From a virus, in IMG/VR virus record IMGVR_UViG_3300031787_007614, positions 1-64,000 of that record: a stretch of DNA of 64,000 nt. One strand, 5' to 3'. The position numbers and the translations under genes are program-made. Each line of letters starts with the position of its first letter. Position 1 is the stretch's first letter. The notes under the pieces are model-generated. The model worked only from the letters and a program-made list of their open reading frames with translations. It made no database searches and was not told the origin of the DNA. This document shows positions 54,031 to 63,046 of the stretch, piece by piece.

Positions 54031-55862
54031 TTTTTAGGTTGCACCGCTGTGGGCATGTTGCGATACACACGCTTTTGGGGATCATACACAGTTTTAAGTG
54101 GGCCCAAGCCAGCCAGTTTCTTTACTCTAGCAATCATGTCTTGATAATCATCACCGTAGTCGGCTTCTTTTTCTTTGGGAGTTGATTTGCTTTCGTCAGC
54201 CTTTTTAGGCAAGTCTGCATAGTCCTGCTTGCGATCAGCACCGTGGAACTCTTGAGCAACGTCTTGGCTGATGCCAACTTTTTTTGCAAATTCAGGATTG
54301 TGTGCGGCTGCTGCCATGGTGCGGAATTGTGCTTGGCTGGTTGACTTTTCATTCAAGTCACCTTCTTGCATGTTCTTTAATAGTTCTTTTGCTTTTTCAA
54401 CACTAACCATTGGTCTTGGGTGCTTGCCGTCTATTACACTTTGTAAATATTCTTTGCTAAAGCCTTTTGGTGCTTCTGCAGCCGGTTTATTATCAGCAGG
54501 TGATGTCATTGTTGCACTTGGCTTGAATCCGCCAGTGAAACCGCCTTGGCCATCAGGAGTAACTCTAGCATTGGCACCACCTGCGCCCAGTGCCATTGCA
54601 CCTGCCAATGCCGCGCCACCTAATTTTTCTTTCCAGCCTTCGTCAAGATCACCTTCCGCTACACCTTGTTCTCTTACACTACTGCGGAAATGTCTGGCAT
54701 CATTTGCATCGTGTTTGCCGCGTTCTAATCCTTTGGCCCATTCGTCATTTTTACGGGCTTCTCTTGTGGCACTATATGGATTGTCTCTGATGGTCATACC
54801 TTGTTTGTATGCTCGACGACCCAGTTCGTATGCTACGCCAACACCTGCTAGTTCATACTCTTCCGCCATGCCTTTCTTCTTCAATGCTTCCTTATTTCTC
54901 ACCCAGCCTTTGCCACCGCATTCTGGGCACTCATCATCGTGTGTATCTATTCCAGTGCCATCGCAAGAACCACATTCATGCTTTTCACCAGTGTTACCGT
55001 AAGCATCTGACTCCGAGCCTTCCGCCATGCCTTGTCCTAGATTGGCTATGTAACCATCAGGGCCAGTCCATTGATCTTTATAGTCTTGCCATTCTTTTAG
55101 ACCCCAAGCTATAGGAAACTGATGCCAAGCCCACATTCCGTGGGTATTAAACTCGCTAGAAAATTCCTGTATGTCAGCCTGTGTAATGCCTGAGGTATTG
55201 GATTGTTTGGCGACCTCAATCAACCAGTGCGCCATAGTTTCGCCACCGTCGTCAAGATTACCTACTTTTTCTAATTTATTAAACCTATCTACACCTTGCC
55301 TTTCAAAGTTGCGGCAAATTTTTTCAAGCCAATTTATAAATTCCTGGCCCCATTTGGCCAATGCTGTTTCTGGGTCGCTGCCTGTTCTTGCAGTGAGAGA
55401 CTTATTCAAACTATCTACACTTTGCCTAGCAGTAGCACCACCTGTGATCTGACCCATCATTGAGTCAAACTTTTGATCGCCAGTTGCTTCCGCCACACCT
55501 TGCTTCTTGTTTAACTCTTTGTTTAGAATCTTTTCAGCATCCTTGGCTACTTTTTTAGCAGTGGTTGCTTTAGCAGTGTATTCTTTTTTGCCGCCTTCAT
55601 CGTTACTACCATCACGCCCTGGAGGTGTTTGTGATTTGTCCATTTCCATCACACCTTCAGACTTGTTGCCATAATTGCCAGCGCCTTTTTTGCGACACTG
55701 AACCAAGCGTCCAGATGCATAGGCTGATGGCCATACTTTTGCTGACGCTTTTACTTTGTAGTAGCAGGCGTCTTTCTTTTCCATCATCAGCATTTCACTG
55801 AACATGGGACCACCACAGTGTGGGCATGACTGTGAGGCTTCAAATAAGTCGTCTATAATCAT
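54027..55862 (-). CDS. Large protein with zinc motifs and QGVAE repeats, 611 residues
   Basis: N-terminal CPHCGGPM zinc motif (residues 13-20). A half DnaJ zinc finger at 297-317 (CGSCDGTG and CPECGGKG). Four short QG(V/M)AE-type repeats at 121-125, 277-281, 330-334 and 399-403 separate helical domains. A glycine/alanine-rich segment lies near 415-430. The repeats are coded by near-identical DNA. Domains include EFAKKVGISQDVAQEFH. It may be a virion protein cut at the repeats, or a scaffold; role is unknown. Confidence 0.65.
   Translation of the reverse strand: MIIDDLFEASQSCPHCGGPMFSEMLMMEKKDACYYKVKASAKVWPSAYASGRLVQCRKKGAGNYGNKSEGVMEMDKSQTPPGRDGSNDEGGKKEYTAKATTAKKVAKDAEKILNKELNKKQGVAEATGDQKFDSMMGQITGGATARQSVDSLNKSLTARTGSDPETALAKWGQEFINWLEKICRNFERQGVDRFNKLEKVGNLDDGGETMAHWLIEVAKQSNTSGITQADIQEFSSEFNTHGMWAWHQFPIAWGLKEWQDYKDQWTGPDGYIANLGQGMAEGSESDAYGNTGEKHECGSCDGTGIDTHDDECPECGGKGWVRNKEALKKKGMAEEYELAGVGVAYELGRRAYKQGMTIRDNPYSATREARKNDEWAKGLERGKHDANDARHFRSSVREQGVAEGDLDEGWKEKLGGAALAGAMALGAGGANARVTPDGQGGFTGGFKPSATMTSPADNKPAAEAPKGFSKEYLQSVIDGKHPRPMVSVEKAKELLKNMQEGDLNEKSTSQAQFRTMAAAAHNPEFAKKVGISQDVAQEFHGADRKQDYADLPKKADESKSTPKEKEADYGDDYQDMIARVKKLAGLGPLKTVYDPQKRVYRNMPTAVQPKK
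54654..55502 (-). repeat. Four dispersed 15-bp repeats coding (Q/K)G(V/M)AE
   Basis: Copies at 55488-55502, 55020-55034, 54861-54875 and 54654-54668 read CAAGGTGTGGCGGAA, CAAGGCATGGCGGAA, AAAGGCATGGCGGAA and CAAGGTGTAGCGGAA. The GCGGAA part is invariant although alanine codons elsewhere in the gene are varied. This points to recent duplication or to constraint at the DNA level. Confidence 0.55.
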
Positions 55863-56212
55863 TTCTTTTTAGTGGCCACGTTGATGGCCTTTCCTGTGCG
55901 GTTGGGGTTGGGATCTTGTCTGCGTTTTCTTGCGGCTGCTGACGCACGACCTTTTTTGCCCAGGGCATGTGCTTTGGCTTGCGGCAAACACTTGGGCTTG
56001 CCTTCTTTTGAACTGCCTCTAGCACAATCACCACGGATCTTGCCGTCGGGCCCAAAGCGTACCCACTTGTCTTTGAACCAATCACGGAGATTTTCTTCCA
56101 ACTCGGTTTCGCTCACAGGCACACAATTGGGCACCTGACGACCACCTTTGTTTTTCATGCCTGCTTGGCGATAACCAGTCCAGCAGGCTTCAAGAATTTC
56201 TTTATATCTCAT
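55859..56212 (-). CDS. DUF5872-like small basic protein, 117 residues
   Basis: Begins MRYKEILEACWTGYRQAGMK, then WVRFGPDGKIRGDCARGSS with KPKCLPQAKAHALGKKGR and a basic tail. This order of GRxVPNC, C and K-rich segments matches the DUF5872-type phage proteins as far as I recall. Function is unknown; position between two large proteins suggests virion association. RBS not evident. Confidence 0.68.
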   Translation of the reverse strand: MRYKEILEACWTGYRQAGMKNKGGRQVPNCVPVSETELEENLRDWFKDKWVRFGPDGKIRGDCARGSSKEGKPKCLPQAKAHALGKKGRASAAARKRRQDPNPNRTGKAINVATKKK

Positions 56213-56218
56213 GATGGG

Positions 56219-59200
56219 TTATTTATTGCGTTTGGCTCGAGCCCGTCCAGCCTTCATGTTGGCCATCCAGTGTGCCAATTGTCCTTTGCGACCGCCTTGT
56301 TTGGCCACTTTACGCAGGGTGCTTACTGATGCTTTGGTGGGCACGCCGTGTCGCTTTGAATCGCCTTTGTCTTGGGGATTCCGACCGTCAGCAAAGTTTT
56401 CACCTACGTTGTATGTGGGATCAGTTTTTTGACGCTTGATGCCAGCAGGTTGATTGGGATCTACAGGATCAATGTCAGTGGTGGTTAACCCTAGTTTTTC
56501 CAACTGCTTGATGTATTCATGTTCAAGATCTTCGTCGCCAAAACTCACAATAGTACTGGGTGGTCCTTTGCCAAAATCGTCAGTGTTATCTCTGTCTAAG
56601 TTAGCAATGTTCTTGCCCAACTTGTACCAGTCATACATGTCTGACACATCCACTCGCACAGTGCCCGCTGGCATTGTGGGTCGGCTTTCAGGACCAGGAG
56701 GATCAAAGTTTCCGTAGCGATCCTTGCCTTCGGCTACACCTTCTGTCATGATTGGCACAACTTCAAAGCCTTCGCCTGACACTCCCCGACCATTGTTTCG
56801 CAACCATTGAGCCGCTACACGGTTAGCATCGCCTTGATTGTTGCCCACGCCTGAAAATCTATGAACTTCTTCACCATTGACCAACACCTTCCATGCACCA
56901 GAGAATGTGCCTGGCGTGGCTCGCTGTTGTGCCAAGGCTGCTGTGCTTCCAGGGTAGACCACCTCTATATCTGGTTCAATGTCAATGATACCACCCGATG
57001 CTGCATCTGCAGGCCGATCCCATTGTTCAGTATCCACCACCATGTAGTCAGCAGCAACCACATTGTTTCTAGCAGCCCAGGCTTGGAGAACATATCTGCC
57101 TTGTGCCTGTTCCGCTGGATTGCCCATGTTAAATCTAAACTGATAGTCAGGTGCTGGGCCAGTAAAACTGCCATACAGGCCTGGATCCGAGCGTAGCACA
57201 ATGGCATAGCGACCGTTGGGGTCATTGGGGCGGCCACCACCTTGAGAACCTGGCGGTGCAGTAAAGGCACTAGCTGTGTCGTCGTCTTGTGTAGATTGTG
57301 CATCCAAATTATACGGACGCACAGGTTCAGCCACAATAGATTGTCGTGTGTTGGCCCAAGACGGATAGCCATCATCCCCCAAGGCTTTTTCAATGGCTTC
57401 TTCTCGAGAGGTGGCAACAACTTCTACACTGGCATAACTATTGCCAGGATTGGAAACGTTCCACCACATCTTTTCACCGCTTGTTTTATTACGCTCCGTC
57501 TTGCGTTGTAGTTGTGCTTGCTTGACAAAACTACGCAAGGCAGCCTTGGGAATCTTGCCAGCCACATAGTCAGCAAAGTATCGGATTGTGTCTGACCCTT
57601 TTTGATCCTGAGTCAACAGTTTGTATAGTTTCTTTTGATACTCTTCTCGATAGGCTTCAGGGTTAAGTGCTGCACTCATGGCCACTGTGAAACGCAACAG
57701 AGTGTTTTCAATCTTGTCAAAGTTGTCATCCAGCCAGTCACCACCCGGCGAACGGAATTCAATGTGTCCGCTCTTGGTGTTGATTGATGTGTACTTGTCT
57801 GTGCTGCCTGAATGGATGGCCTTGGAAGCCAGTTCACCCATTTGACCTTTCATCTTGTCCAGCAAACGCTGTGCGTCTTCGGGGTTGGACCGCACACGAT
57901 CACGCACCTTGCCTAGTGCTGATTTGGTGTAGGTATTGGAACTGCGACCAAATTGTTTGAGCACATACTCGTCGCCCAACAGCAAGGCCAGTTTTACATA
58001 GTCCAAACGATCTAAACTGTAGTCAGGCACTGATATGTTGATGTGCAGGCCAGTCGAACTGTTGGTATAAACGCCCATGCGTCCAGCCCAGGCCTTCACG
58101 GCATTTAAATCTTTCAGCAGTTCATCTATGGGCATGGGCGGGCTCACAAACTCCAAGCCTTCGTCGCCGTCATTGTCGCCTTCCAAACTGGCGTCTGGTT
58201 CTACTACATAGAATTGATTGTTGGGTCCAGGTCTGTCGCCGGACTGATGATATCTTGTGTTCACTCGCACTTCACGACCCACAGCCTGACTGAATTCGTC
58301 AGCCACTTGATCTGCGTCAATCTCGCCGCTGTTCATGCTAGTCCAGTAGGGCCAATTCATTCCATACATTTGCTCAACCTCACTCATTCTGTCAAGGTCT
58401 GTGGCGTCTAACCAGTCGCTTTCGTCATAATTTTCTTGGAATTCTTCCCGCCATTCATCAAAGGCTTCATTGTAGTAAGTACTCGAAGGATCAGCGTCTA
58501 CATTGGCTGCAAATTCATCAAATGCTTCGTTTCGTTCATCACCAGTTAACTCGTTAGGATTCCATTCATCTTCATTTACATTATTCCGAAGCCAGTCACG
58601 AATGTAATCTTGGCTTTCACCGCCCCAGTCATCGCGAAGTTTTTCATCCAGCCATTCCTGGAAATCGTCCTGCATTCTTTCACGCAGGCGTTCAACATCT
58701 CTACGGCCGTTGTAGTCGCCATCATGAAAGAATCGCACAGCATCATCAATGCTAACACAGCGTTCATCCTGATCATAGTCTGGTTCCATTTCAGGATCTT
58801 CGGATTCCATACCAGGCACAATCATTTCAAATTCCATGCCAGCAATGGCACCTGTTTTGGCAGCTTCCCTGCGCAAATTTTTGCTGCCCATGTTTATTTC
58901 AAACAGGTCTTGTTCTTCAAACAGTTCAAATTCTTGTGCTAGACTTTCTGCTAACTTTACCTTGCCATCTGCTCGCAACAGTTGTGGATGGCCTTGCGAA
59001 TCAGTGGCCAGTCGCATCTTGTTGGCTTCTGTGCCAGTTTGTCCTGGATGCACATCCACACTCAGTGCCATTTCAAATCGAGGATCGTTGCGTTCGGCCC
59101 AGGTGGGAATGTATCCAGATGACTCACGAATGTCTTCATGGTCAAACAGTTCTGGGTGTGCATCAGCAAAGTCTCGCATGATAATGCCAGCCACAGCGTT

Positions 59201-60388
59201 TGCTTCGTTCTCCACAGGAGAGCCTGTGTTGCCAGATGTGTGATCCAATTGTTCTAATTCCTGTTGGCGGCAGTGTGCCAGTTCGTGTGCCACAGTGCGA
59301 AGAATATCCATCACATGTCGATCGCGCAGATTCACATGCAAAACATGCAGCTCTGGTTGGTACATGCCAAATGAACGATTTTGTTCACTCCATCCGTCAT
59401 TGTCATGTAGTACAATTTCAGGCATGCGTTCAATGCCCAAGCGTTCAGCAGTGTCTTGAATAAACTGTTGCACCATGCTCTCAGTGTCATCTTCATTCAA
59501 GAACATTTGTGTGCTGGCAGCAACACCATCTTCTGAACTGTAGGGTTGTCCTTGATGGCCTTCGCGCATGCTTTCGCCACCACCACCGTCACCACCTTCG
59601 CCTGATTCTCCTCCGTAGCCAAATCCAGGAGACCAATAGCTGCCAAATCCATAACGCACTCGGGATTTCTTTTTTCGGCGTTCTTGTAGACTCAGCTCGT
59701 GATCTTGTGCGGCTGTTCTAGCTGTGCGCAAATCCTTGATGCAACCTTTGTTACGCAGGATTTTGAACACAATGTTTTCACACCCAAACTCGCCGTGAGC
59801 ATCCAAGCCACTTTGGCGCATGGCCTTGATCTTGTCCCACAGTCTGCTCATGGATTCAGCGTTGCCAGATTCAATTGCTGAATGTATTCTAGCATCCAAA
59901 TCTTCGACCTTGGCTCGCACACAGGTGTCGTCAATTCTGGCACGTTTTCTGCGTGGCACTTGAATCCATTCGTCACGTGGGATAGAATACTCACCTTGAC
60001 TCACAGGAGACTCGGCTGCATTTTGCACATACAGTTCCACAGGCACGCCGCCGATGCTCAACTTGTGTTCATCGTTATATTGGTATTTTTTGGCATTGAA
60101 CAGTTCCTGATAAACTTCGTCGTCAGCAGGAAACTCCACCACAAGGTGTAGATCAATGTCGGAATATGGGGTATAGCTGTAGGCAGCATTACTGCCTGAG
60201 ATGGTTATGTCACGGACGTCAAGGTCACCTACGCCAAGAAATTCGCGAAAATTGTCAGCAATGGCCAACAGCTTTTCGCGTACTTCGGGTAACAATTGCT
60301 CGTCCCTGCCCCAGATTTTAGGGTTGAGACGATTGTGAAACTTTACAGCATCACTCAGCTTGAAGGAATCCAGTTCGTTGATGTTCAT
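56219..60388 (-). CDS. Giant multidomain protein: nucleotidyltransferase, HExxH protease, amidoligase-like
   Basis: 1389 residues in three recognisable parts. Residues 50-130 form a polymerase-beta-type nucleotidyltransferase (SGS at 64-66, DIDLHLVVE with DxD at 77-79). Residues 360-405 form a zinc protease with HELAH at 368-372 and a downstream ENEANA Glu. Residues 515-930 resemble an amidoligase: IAGMEFEMIVPG, GLEFVSPPMP, STGLHINISVP near 778-788 and IEFRSPGGDW. The tail has TEGVAEG at 1215-1221 and a basic C-terminus. It begins shortly after a GGTAAATA octamer. Confidence 0.75.
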   Translation of the reverse strand: MNINELDSFKLSDAVKFHNRLNPKIWGRDEQLLPEVREKLLAIADNFREFLGVGDLDVRDITISGSNAAYSYTPYSDIDLHLVVEFPADDEVYQELFNAKKYQYNDEHKLSIGGVPVELYVQNAAESPVSQGEYSIPRDEWIQVPRRKRARIDDTCVRAKVEDLDARIHSAIESGNAESMSRLWDKIKAMRQSGLDAHGEFGCENIVFKILRNKGCIKDLRTARTAAQDHELSLQERRKKKSRVRYGFGSYWSPGFGYGGESGEGGDGGGGESMREGHQGQPYSSEDGVAASTQMFLNEDDTESMVQQFIQDTAERLGIERMPEIVLHDNDGWSEQNRSFGMYQPELHVLHVNLRDRHVMDILRTVAHELAHCRQQELEQLDHTSGNTGSPVENEANAVAGIIMRDFADAHPELFDHEDIRESSGYIPTWAERNDPRFEMALSVDVHPGQTGTEANKMRLATDSQGHPQLLRADGKVKLAESLAQEFELFEEQDLFEINMGSKNLRREAAKTGAIAGMEFEMIVPGMESEDPEMEPDYDQDERCVSIDDAVRFFHDGDYNGRRDVERLRERMQDDFQEWLDEKLRDDWGGESQDYIRDWLRNNVNEDEWNPNELTGDERNEAFDEFAANVDADPSSTYYNEAFDEWREEFQENYDESDWLDATDLDRMSEVEQMYGMNWPYWTSMNSGEIDADQVADEFSQAVGREVRVNTRYHQSGDRPGPNNQFYVVEPDASLEGDNDGDEGLEFVSPPMPIDELLKDLNAVKAWAGRMGVYTNSSTGLHINISVPDYSLDRLDYVKLALLLGDEYVLKQFGRSSNTYTKSALGKVRDRVRSNPEDAQRLLDKMKGQMGELASKAIHSGSTDKYTSINTKSGHIEFRSPGGDWLDDNFDKIENTLLRFTVAMSAALNPEAYREEYQKKLYKLLTQDQKGSDTIRYFADYVAGKIPKAALRSFVKQAQLQRKTERNKTSGEKMWWNVSNPGNSYASVEVVATSREEAIEKALGDDGYPSWANTRQSIVAEPVRPYNLDAQSTQDDDTASAFTAPPGSQGGGRPNDPNGRYAIVLRSDPGLYGSFTGPAPDYQFRFNMGNPAEQAQGRYVLQAWAARNNVVAADYMVVDTEQWDRPADAASGGIIDIEPDIEVVYPGSTAALAQQRATPGTFSGAWKVLVNGEEVHRFSGVGNNQGDANRVAAQWLRNNGRGVSGEGFEVVPIMTEGVAEGKDRYGNFDPPGPESRPTMPAGTVRVDVSDMYDWYKLGKNIANLDRDNTDDFGKGPPSTIVSFGDEDLEHEYIKQLEKLGLTTTDIDPVDPNQPAGIKRQKTDPTYNVGENFADGRNPQDKGDSKRHGVPTKASVSTLRKVAKQGGRKGQLAHWMANMKAGRARAKRNK
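56726..56740 (-). repeat. GVAE-coding repeat, copy in the 1389-residue gene
   Basis: GAAGGTGTAGCCGAAGG, coding EGVAEG, is the fifth and most divergent copy of the repeat seen four times in the next gene downstream (54654-55502). Confidence 0.4.
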
Positions 60389-60396
60389 ACGAACTG

Positions 60397-60404
60397 TATT
60401 TACC
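60397..60404 (-). promoter_or_regulatory. T4-late-type octamer GGTAAATA
   Basis: Two mismatches to TATAAATA, ending 8 bp before the ATG of the 1389-residue gene, with no evident RBS between. It overlaps the last codons of the glycosyltransferase gene at 60406. Confidence 0.35.
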
Positions 60405-60405
60405 G

Positions 60406-61266
60406 TTACTTGGCTGTAGCTGGTTCTTCCACGGGCACAACATCCACAGGGGTGCTGGATGCCATGATTTCAGGCTCAGTTATATCAACTGGTTGCTTGG
60501 CTGCATCATGTGCATTGGCAATCTTAGGAGCAGCAATAGCATGCAAGTCTTGGTACAACTTGTCCTGTGTTTGCGCATCAAACACATAGGTGCCCACGTG
60601 TTTCAACAACACACGTTTGTCGATATACACTTTGCCGCCTAGATCACGCCAGTTTTCGCAGAATGTCCAGTCTTCTGAATAGTAGCGGTTTTCACGCACA
60701 GCAGTGTCAAAGTAGGTTTTCATGTACTTGTCCAGCGCAGGATCTAGACCAATGTCATTGTTGAAATGACGCACAGCAGGGTGTGCATTCAGTTTGTCAA
60801 ACACATCTTTCTTGATCAACAAGAATCCTGTGCCAGTCTTGGTAACTTCTACCAAGTTGTCCACGCCTTCTTCTTGACCTGGAATGCCATTCACACACCA
60901 TTTAACTGGCAGTGATTTCATGGGATACAATCCACCAATCACATCCACTTGGCGATTTAGCAACACCAACAAATGCCAGGGTTCCCAGCCAATGTCCGCG
61001 TCAATAAACATCAAGTGTGTTGAACCTTCTGTATTCAAAAACTTTGCAGTCAGAGTGTTTCTAGCACGACTAATCAAACTTTCATTAGTCATGGTTTCTA
61101 CAGTCCAATCAATGCCTAGTTGTCGGCAGGTATTGCCCCATTTGATAAAACTCATGAATGTTGCTTCTGTCAGCTGGCCCCCATAACAGGGCATACAGAT
61201 GTGAACACGAGTGGTTTTTAGATATTCAAGGTCGACTTGAATTTGAACTTGTTGTGGCTCTGCCAT
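60406..61266 (-). CDS. GT-A type glycosyltransferase, 286 residues
   Basis: TRVHICMPCYGGQLTEATFM opens the nucleotide-binding domain, LMFIDADIGWEPWHLL is the DxD metal site, and RYYSEDWTFCENWRDLGGKV the later acidic segment. The C-terminal 50 residues are proline/valine rich. RBS GGAGA precedes. It would transfer a sugar to a virion or host acceptor; donor unknown. Confidence 0.82.
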   Translation of the reverse strand: MAEPQQVQIQVDLEYLKTTRVHICMPCYGGQLTEATFMSFIKWGNTCRQLGIDWTVETMTNESLISRARNTLTAKFLNTEGSTHLMFIDADIGWEPWHLLVLLNRQVDVIGGLYPMKSLPVKWCVNGIPGQEEGVDNLVEVTKTGTGFLLIKKDVFDKLNAHPAVRHFNNDIGLDPALDKYMKTYFDTAVRENRYYSEDWTFCENWRDLGGKVYIDKRVLLKHVGTYVFDAQTQDKLYQDLHAIAAPKIANAHDAAKQPVDITEPEIMASSTPVDVVPVEEPATAK

Positions 61267-61322
61267 TTAGATCTCCGTAAAAAAGTGTAGTATTTACGGA
61301 TTATACAGCCAAGGCAAAATTT

Positions 61323-62039
61323 TTACGACCTAGACTCTTCCATGTAGTCAATAACGGGCTGATTTTCTCTAGCTTGATAGCCTGCCTTCATGCCACCCAC
61401 ACTCAGTTGATTCTCGCTGGTAAATGTCGCGGCCCAGCCTTGATTCTCAGCCACAGTACCAATGGCAGTGTCCAACAGTTTGACAACATTAGCAGCCAAT
61501 TTGGGATTCTTTTGTGTTGCTGGATACAAGCTCATCACAAGAGCTGTTTTGCGTTTTTCGTTTAGTGTGGGCCATGCGCCACGAATCTCTGTGGCCGACG
61601 TCATGCCTGGACCAAACTCCACTGTGGGTAGGTAGGCCATGTAGGCATGTTTTGCAAATGGCTCTAATCGCTTTGCACCTATCAGTGGTTGCAAGTATGC
61701 AGGATTGCCATCTTTCTTTATGCCGCCTGCTTGTGGAGGTTTGTTGGCGTCTTTATCAGAACGCACAAAAATTAATGTGTCTGTAGCAGGGTTAAATTGC
61801 GCAGTAATTTCTTCAGCACGAAACGGTGATTTGACCTGCACAAAATGTCCAGCATCTACTCCAGCCAGCTTGGCCAACTTTTCTTTTACTGCAAATGGAA
61901 ATGGTCTAGCTGAGGTATCGTTTGTGGCCGCAACAAAAACTTCAGCATCAGGGAATGCCCGTTGTGCGGATTGATAAAGTGCTAGGTGCCCTGCATGGAA
62001 AGGATGAAATCCCCCGGGCATGATTACTACAGTGCTCAT
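61323..62039 (-). CDS. NMNAT-like nucleotidylyltransferase, 238 residues
   Basis: VVIMPGGFHPFHAGHLALYQ has the HxGH motif. VFVAATNDTSARPFPFAVKE and LIFVRSDKDANKPP are further fold motifs, and SATEIRGAW is the second phosphate-binding block (analogous to ISSTxxR). Could transfer a nucleotidyl group to nicotinamide mononucleotide or another phosphate. Its start is next to a late-type octamer. Confidence 0.78.
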   Translation of the reverse strand: MSTVVIMPGGFHPFHAGHLALYQSAQRAFPDAEVFVAATNDTSARPFPFAVKEKLAKLAGVDAGHFVQVKSPFRAEEITAQFNPATDTLIFVRSDKDANKPPQAGGIKKDGNPAYLQPLIGAKRLEPFAKHAYMAYLPTVEFGPGMTSATEIRGAWPTLNEKRKTALVMSLYPATQKNPKLAANVVKLLDTAIGTVAENQGWAATFTSENQLSVGGMKAGYQARENQPVIDYMEESRS

Positions 62040-62045
62040 ACACTG

Positions 62046-62053
62046 TATTTAGT
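62046..62053 (-). promoter_or_regulatory. T4-late-type octamer ACTAAATA next to a start codon
   Basis: Two mismatches to TATAAATA. Only 6 bases separate it from the ATG at 62039, matching the leaderless spacing seen at 48411. Confidence 0.4.
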
Positions 62054-62055
62054 GC

Positions 62056-62496
62056 TTACATGTGTTCCAGCAACCACAGATAAAATGGTGTGGTAAATTC
62101 AAGTGTTATTGAGCCGTTACAGCCCATGGCTCCATAGAACTTGTCTTTTATGGGATCTTGTGTGCCATTGAAATCGTGTGCATAATCTGCTGTTTCATTC
62201 AACAACTGAGTGATATCAACTCCGTCAATTGACACAGTATCAATGGTCAACATGGCATCAGCAGTGATATTGCCCTGATCATCAACTTGTGTGTGTTCTG
62301 TAGTTTTGCCTGACATCACCAGTTGTAGTTTTTGTTCAGTGTCATCTGTATCTGGAATGTCAAATGTTACCTGACAGTTATCAGTCACATGATCTAACTT
62401 AAAAACACTTTGGCCATTTAGTAAAGCTTCAAAACTCAGTGGTGCAGCGGACGAGGTGGTGCCTAACGTACACTGAAATTTAACAACTTCTGACAT
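62056..62496 (-). CDS. Hypothetical beta-rich, probably virion, protein, 146 residues
   Basis: Alternating beta strands and acidic loops (VVKFQCTLGTTSSAAPLSFE, VTFDIPDTDDTEQKLQLVM). It ends with LEFTTPFYLWLLEHM. Resembles a small structural or carbohydrate-binding virion protein. RBS AAGGAAATCC. Family not recognised. Confidence 0.62.
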   Translation of the reverse strand: MSEVVKFQCTLGTTSSAAPLSFEALLNGQSVFKLDHVTDNCQVTFDIPDTDDTEQKLQLVMSGKTTEHTQVDDQGNITADAMLTIDTVSIDGVDITQLLNETADYAHDFNGTQDPIKDKFYGAMGCNGSITLEFTTPFYLWLLEHM

Positions 62497-62504
62497 GGAT
62501 TTCC

Positions 62505-62867
62505 TTAGTAAGTGGCGGTGACAGAATTTATAGTGCCACCAGAAAAGTTTTCAATTCTGCAACGCAGCCACACAAAATTACCAGTTATTGTTGCAGGATG
62601 GTAATCAGTTATTGGTATAGTAGACCCATCATCAAAAATAAATGTGTTAAACCAAGTGGCTGATTCTGGTAGTGTATCCAGCGTGGCGTCAAGATAAATG
62701 GTACCTTCAAAATTTTCAACACTAAAAGTCACAGTTTGCAAGCCGCCACGGCCGCGATAATAACTGGCTGCTGGCACAGCGTCTGATGCCCAGTCTTGAC
62801 TTGACCCGTCGTAGTTGCCCGAAGGTTCTCCGTAAACTGTGGTGCCAAGAATGATTTCAGTGGTCAT
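62505..62867 (-). CDS. Hypothetical beta-rich, probably virion, protein, 120 residues
   Basis: Short strands with G, S and T (TTVYGEPSGNYDGSSQDW, RGGLQTVTFSVENFEGTIYL, WLRCRIENFSGGTINSVTAT). The pattern is that of small tail or capsid decoration proteins. TAATG overlap with the gene upstream. Confidence 0.62.
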   Translation of the reverse strand: MTTEIILGTTVYGEPSGNYDGSSQDWASDAVPAASYYRGRGGLQTVTFSVENFEGTIYLDATLDTLPESATWFNTFIFDDGSTIPITDYHPATITGNFVWLRCRIENFSGGTINSVTATY

Positions 62868-63031
62868 TATGCGCGATCAGCTTCCACAACAACACCGCTG
62901 CCGGCTAGTTCTTCTGCAACTGATTGCAGGGCTGCCACAATGTCATCAGTGGCAATTGCTTCTGCTGTTGCATCGTCTTTGACCAATTTTGATAGTTTGA
63001 TCACAACTATTTCTTCATGTATTTTTGCCAT
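62867..63031 (-). CDS. Small hypothetical protein, 54 residues
   Basis: MAKIHEEIVVIKLSKLVKDD followed by an alanine-rich helix and acidic end (AATDDIVAALQSVAEEL). Its TAA overlaps the next start (TAATG). An AATAAATA octamer lies 7 bp before the ATG. Function is unknown. Confidence 0.65.
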   Translation of the reverse strand: MAKIHEEIVVIKLSKLVKDDATAEAIATDDIVAALQSVAEELAGSGVVVEADRA

Positions 63032-63038
63032 AGTGTGT

Positions 63039-63046
63039 TATTTATT
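63039..63046 (-). promoter_or_regulatory. T4-late-type octamer AATAAATA
   Basis: One mismatch to TATAAATA, overlapping the stop codon of the gene at 63042 and ending 7 bp before the ATG at 63031. Confidence 0.4.

Noticed and set aside
54271-55002. 243-residue plus-strand ORF
   Set aside because: Antisense to the 611-residue protein with zinc motifs; serine/proline-rich translation typical of an antisense shadow.
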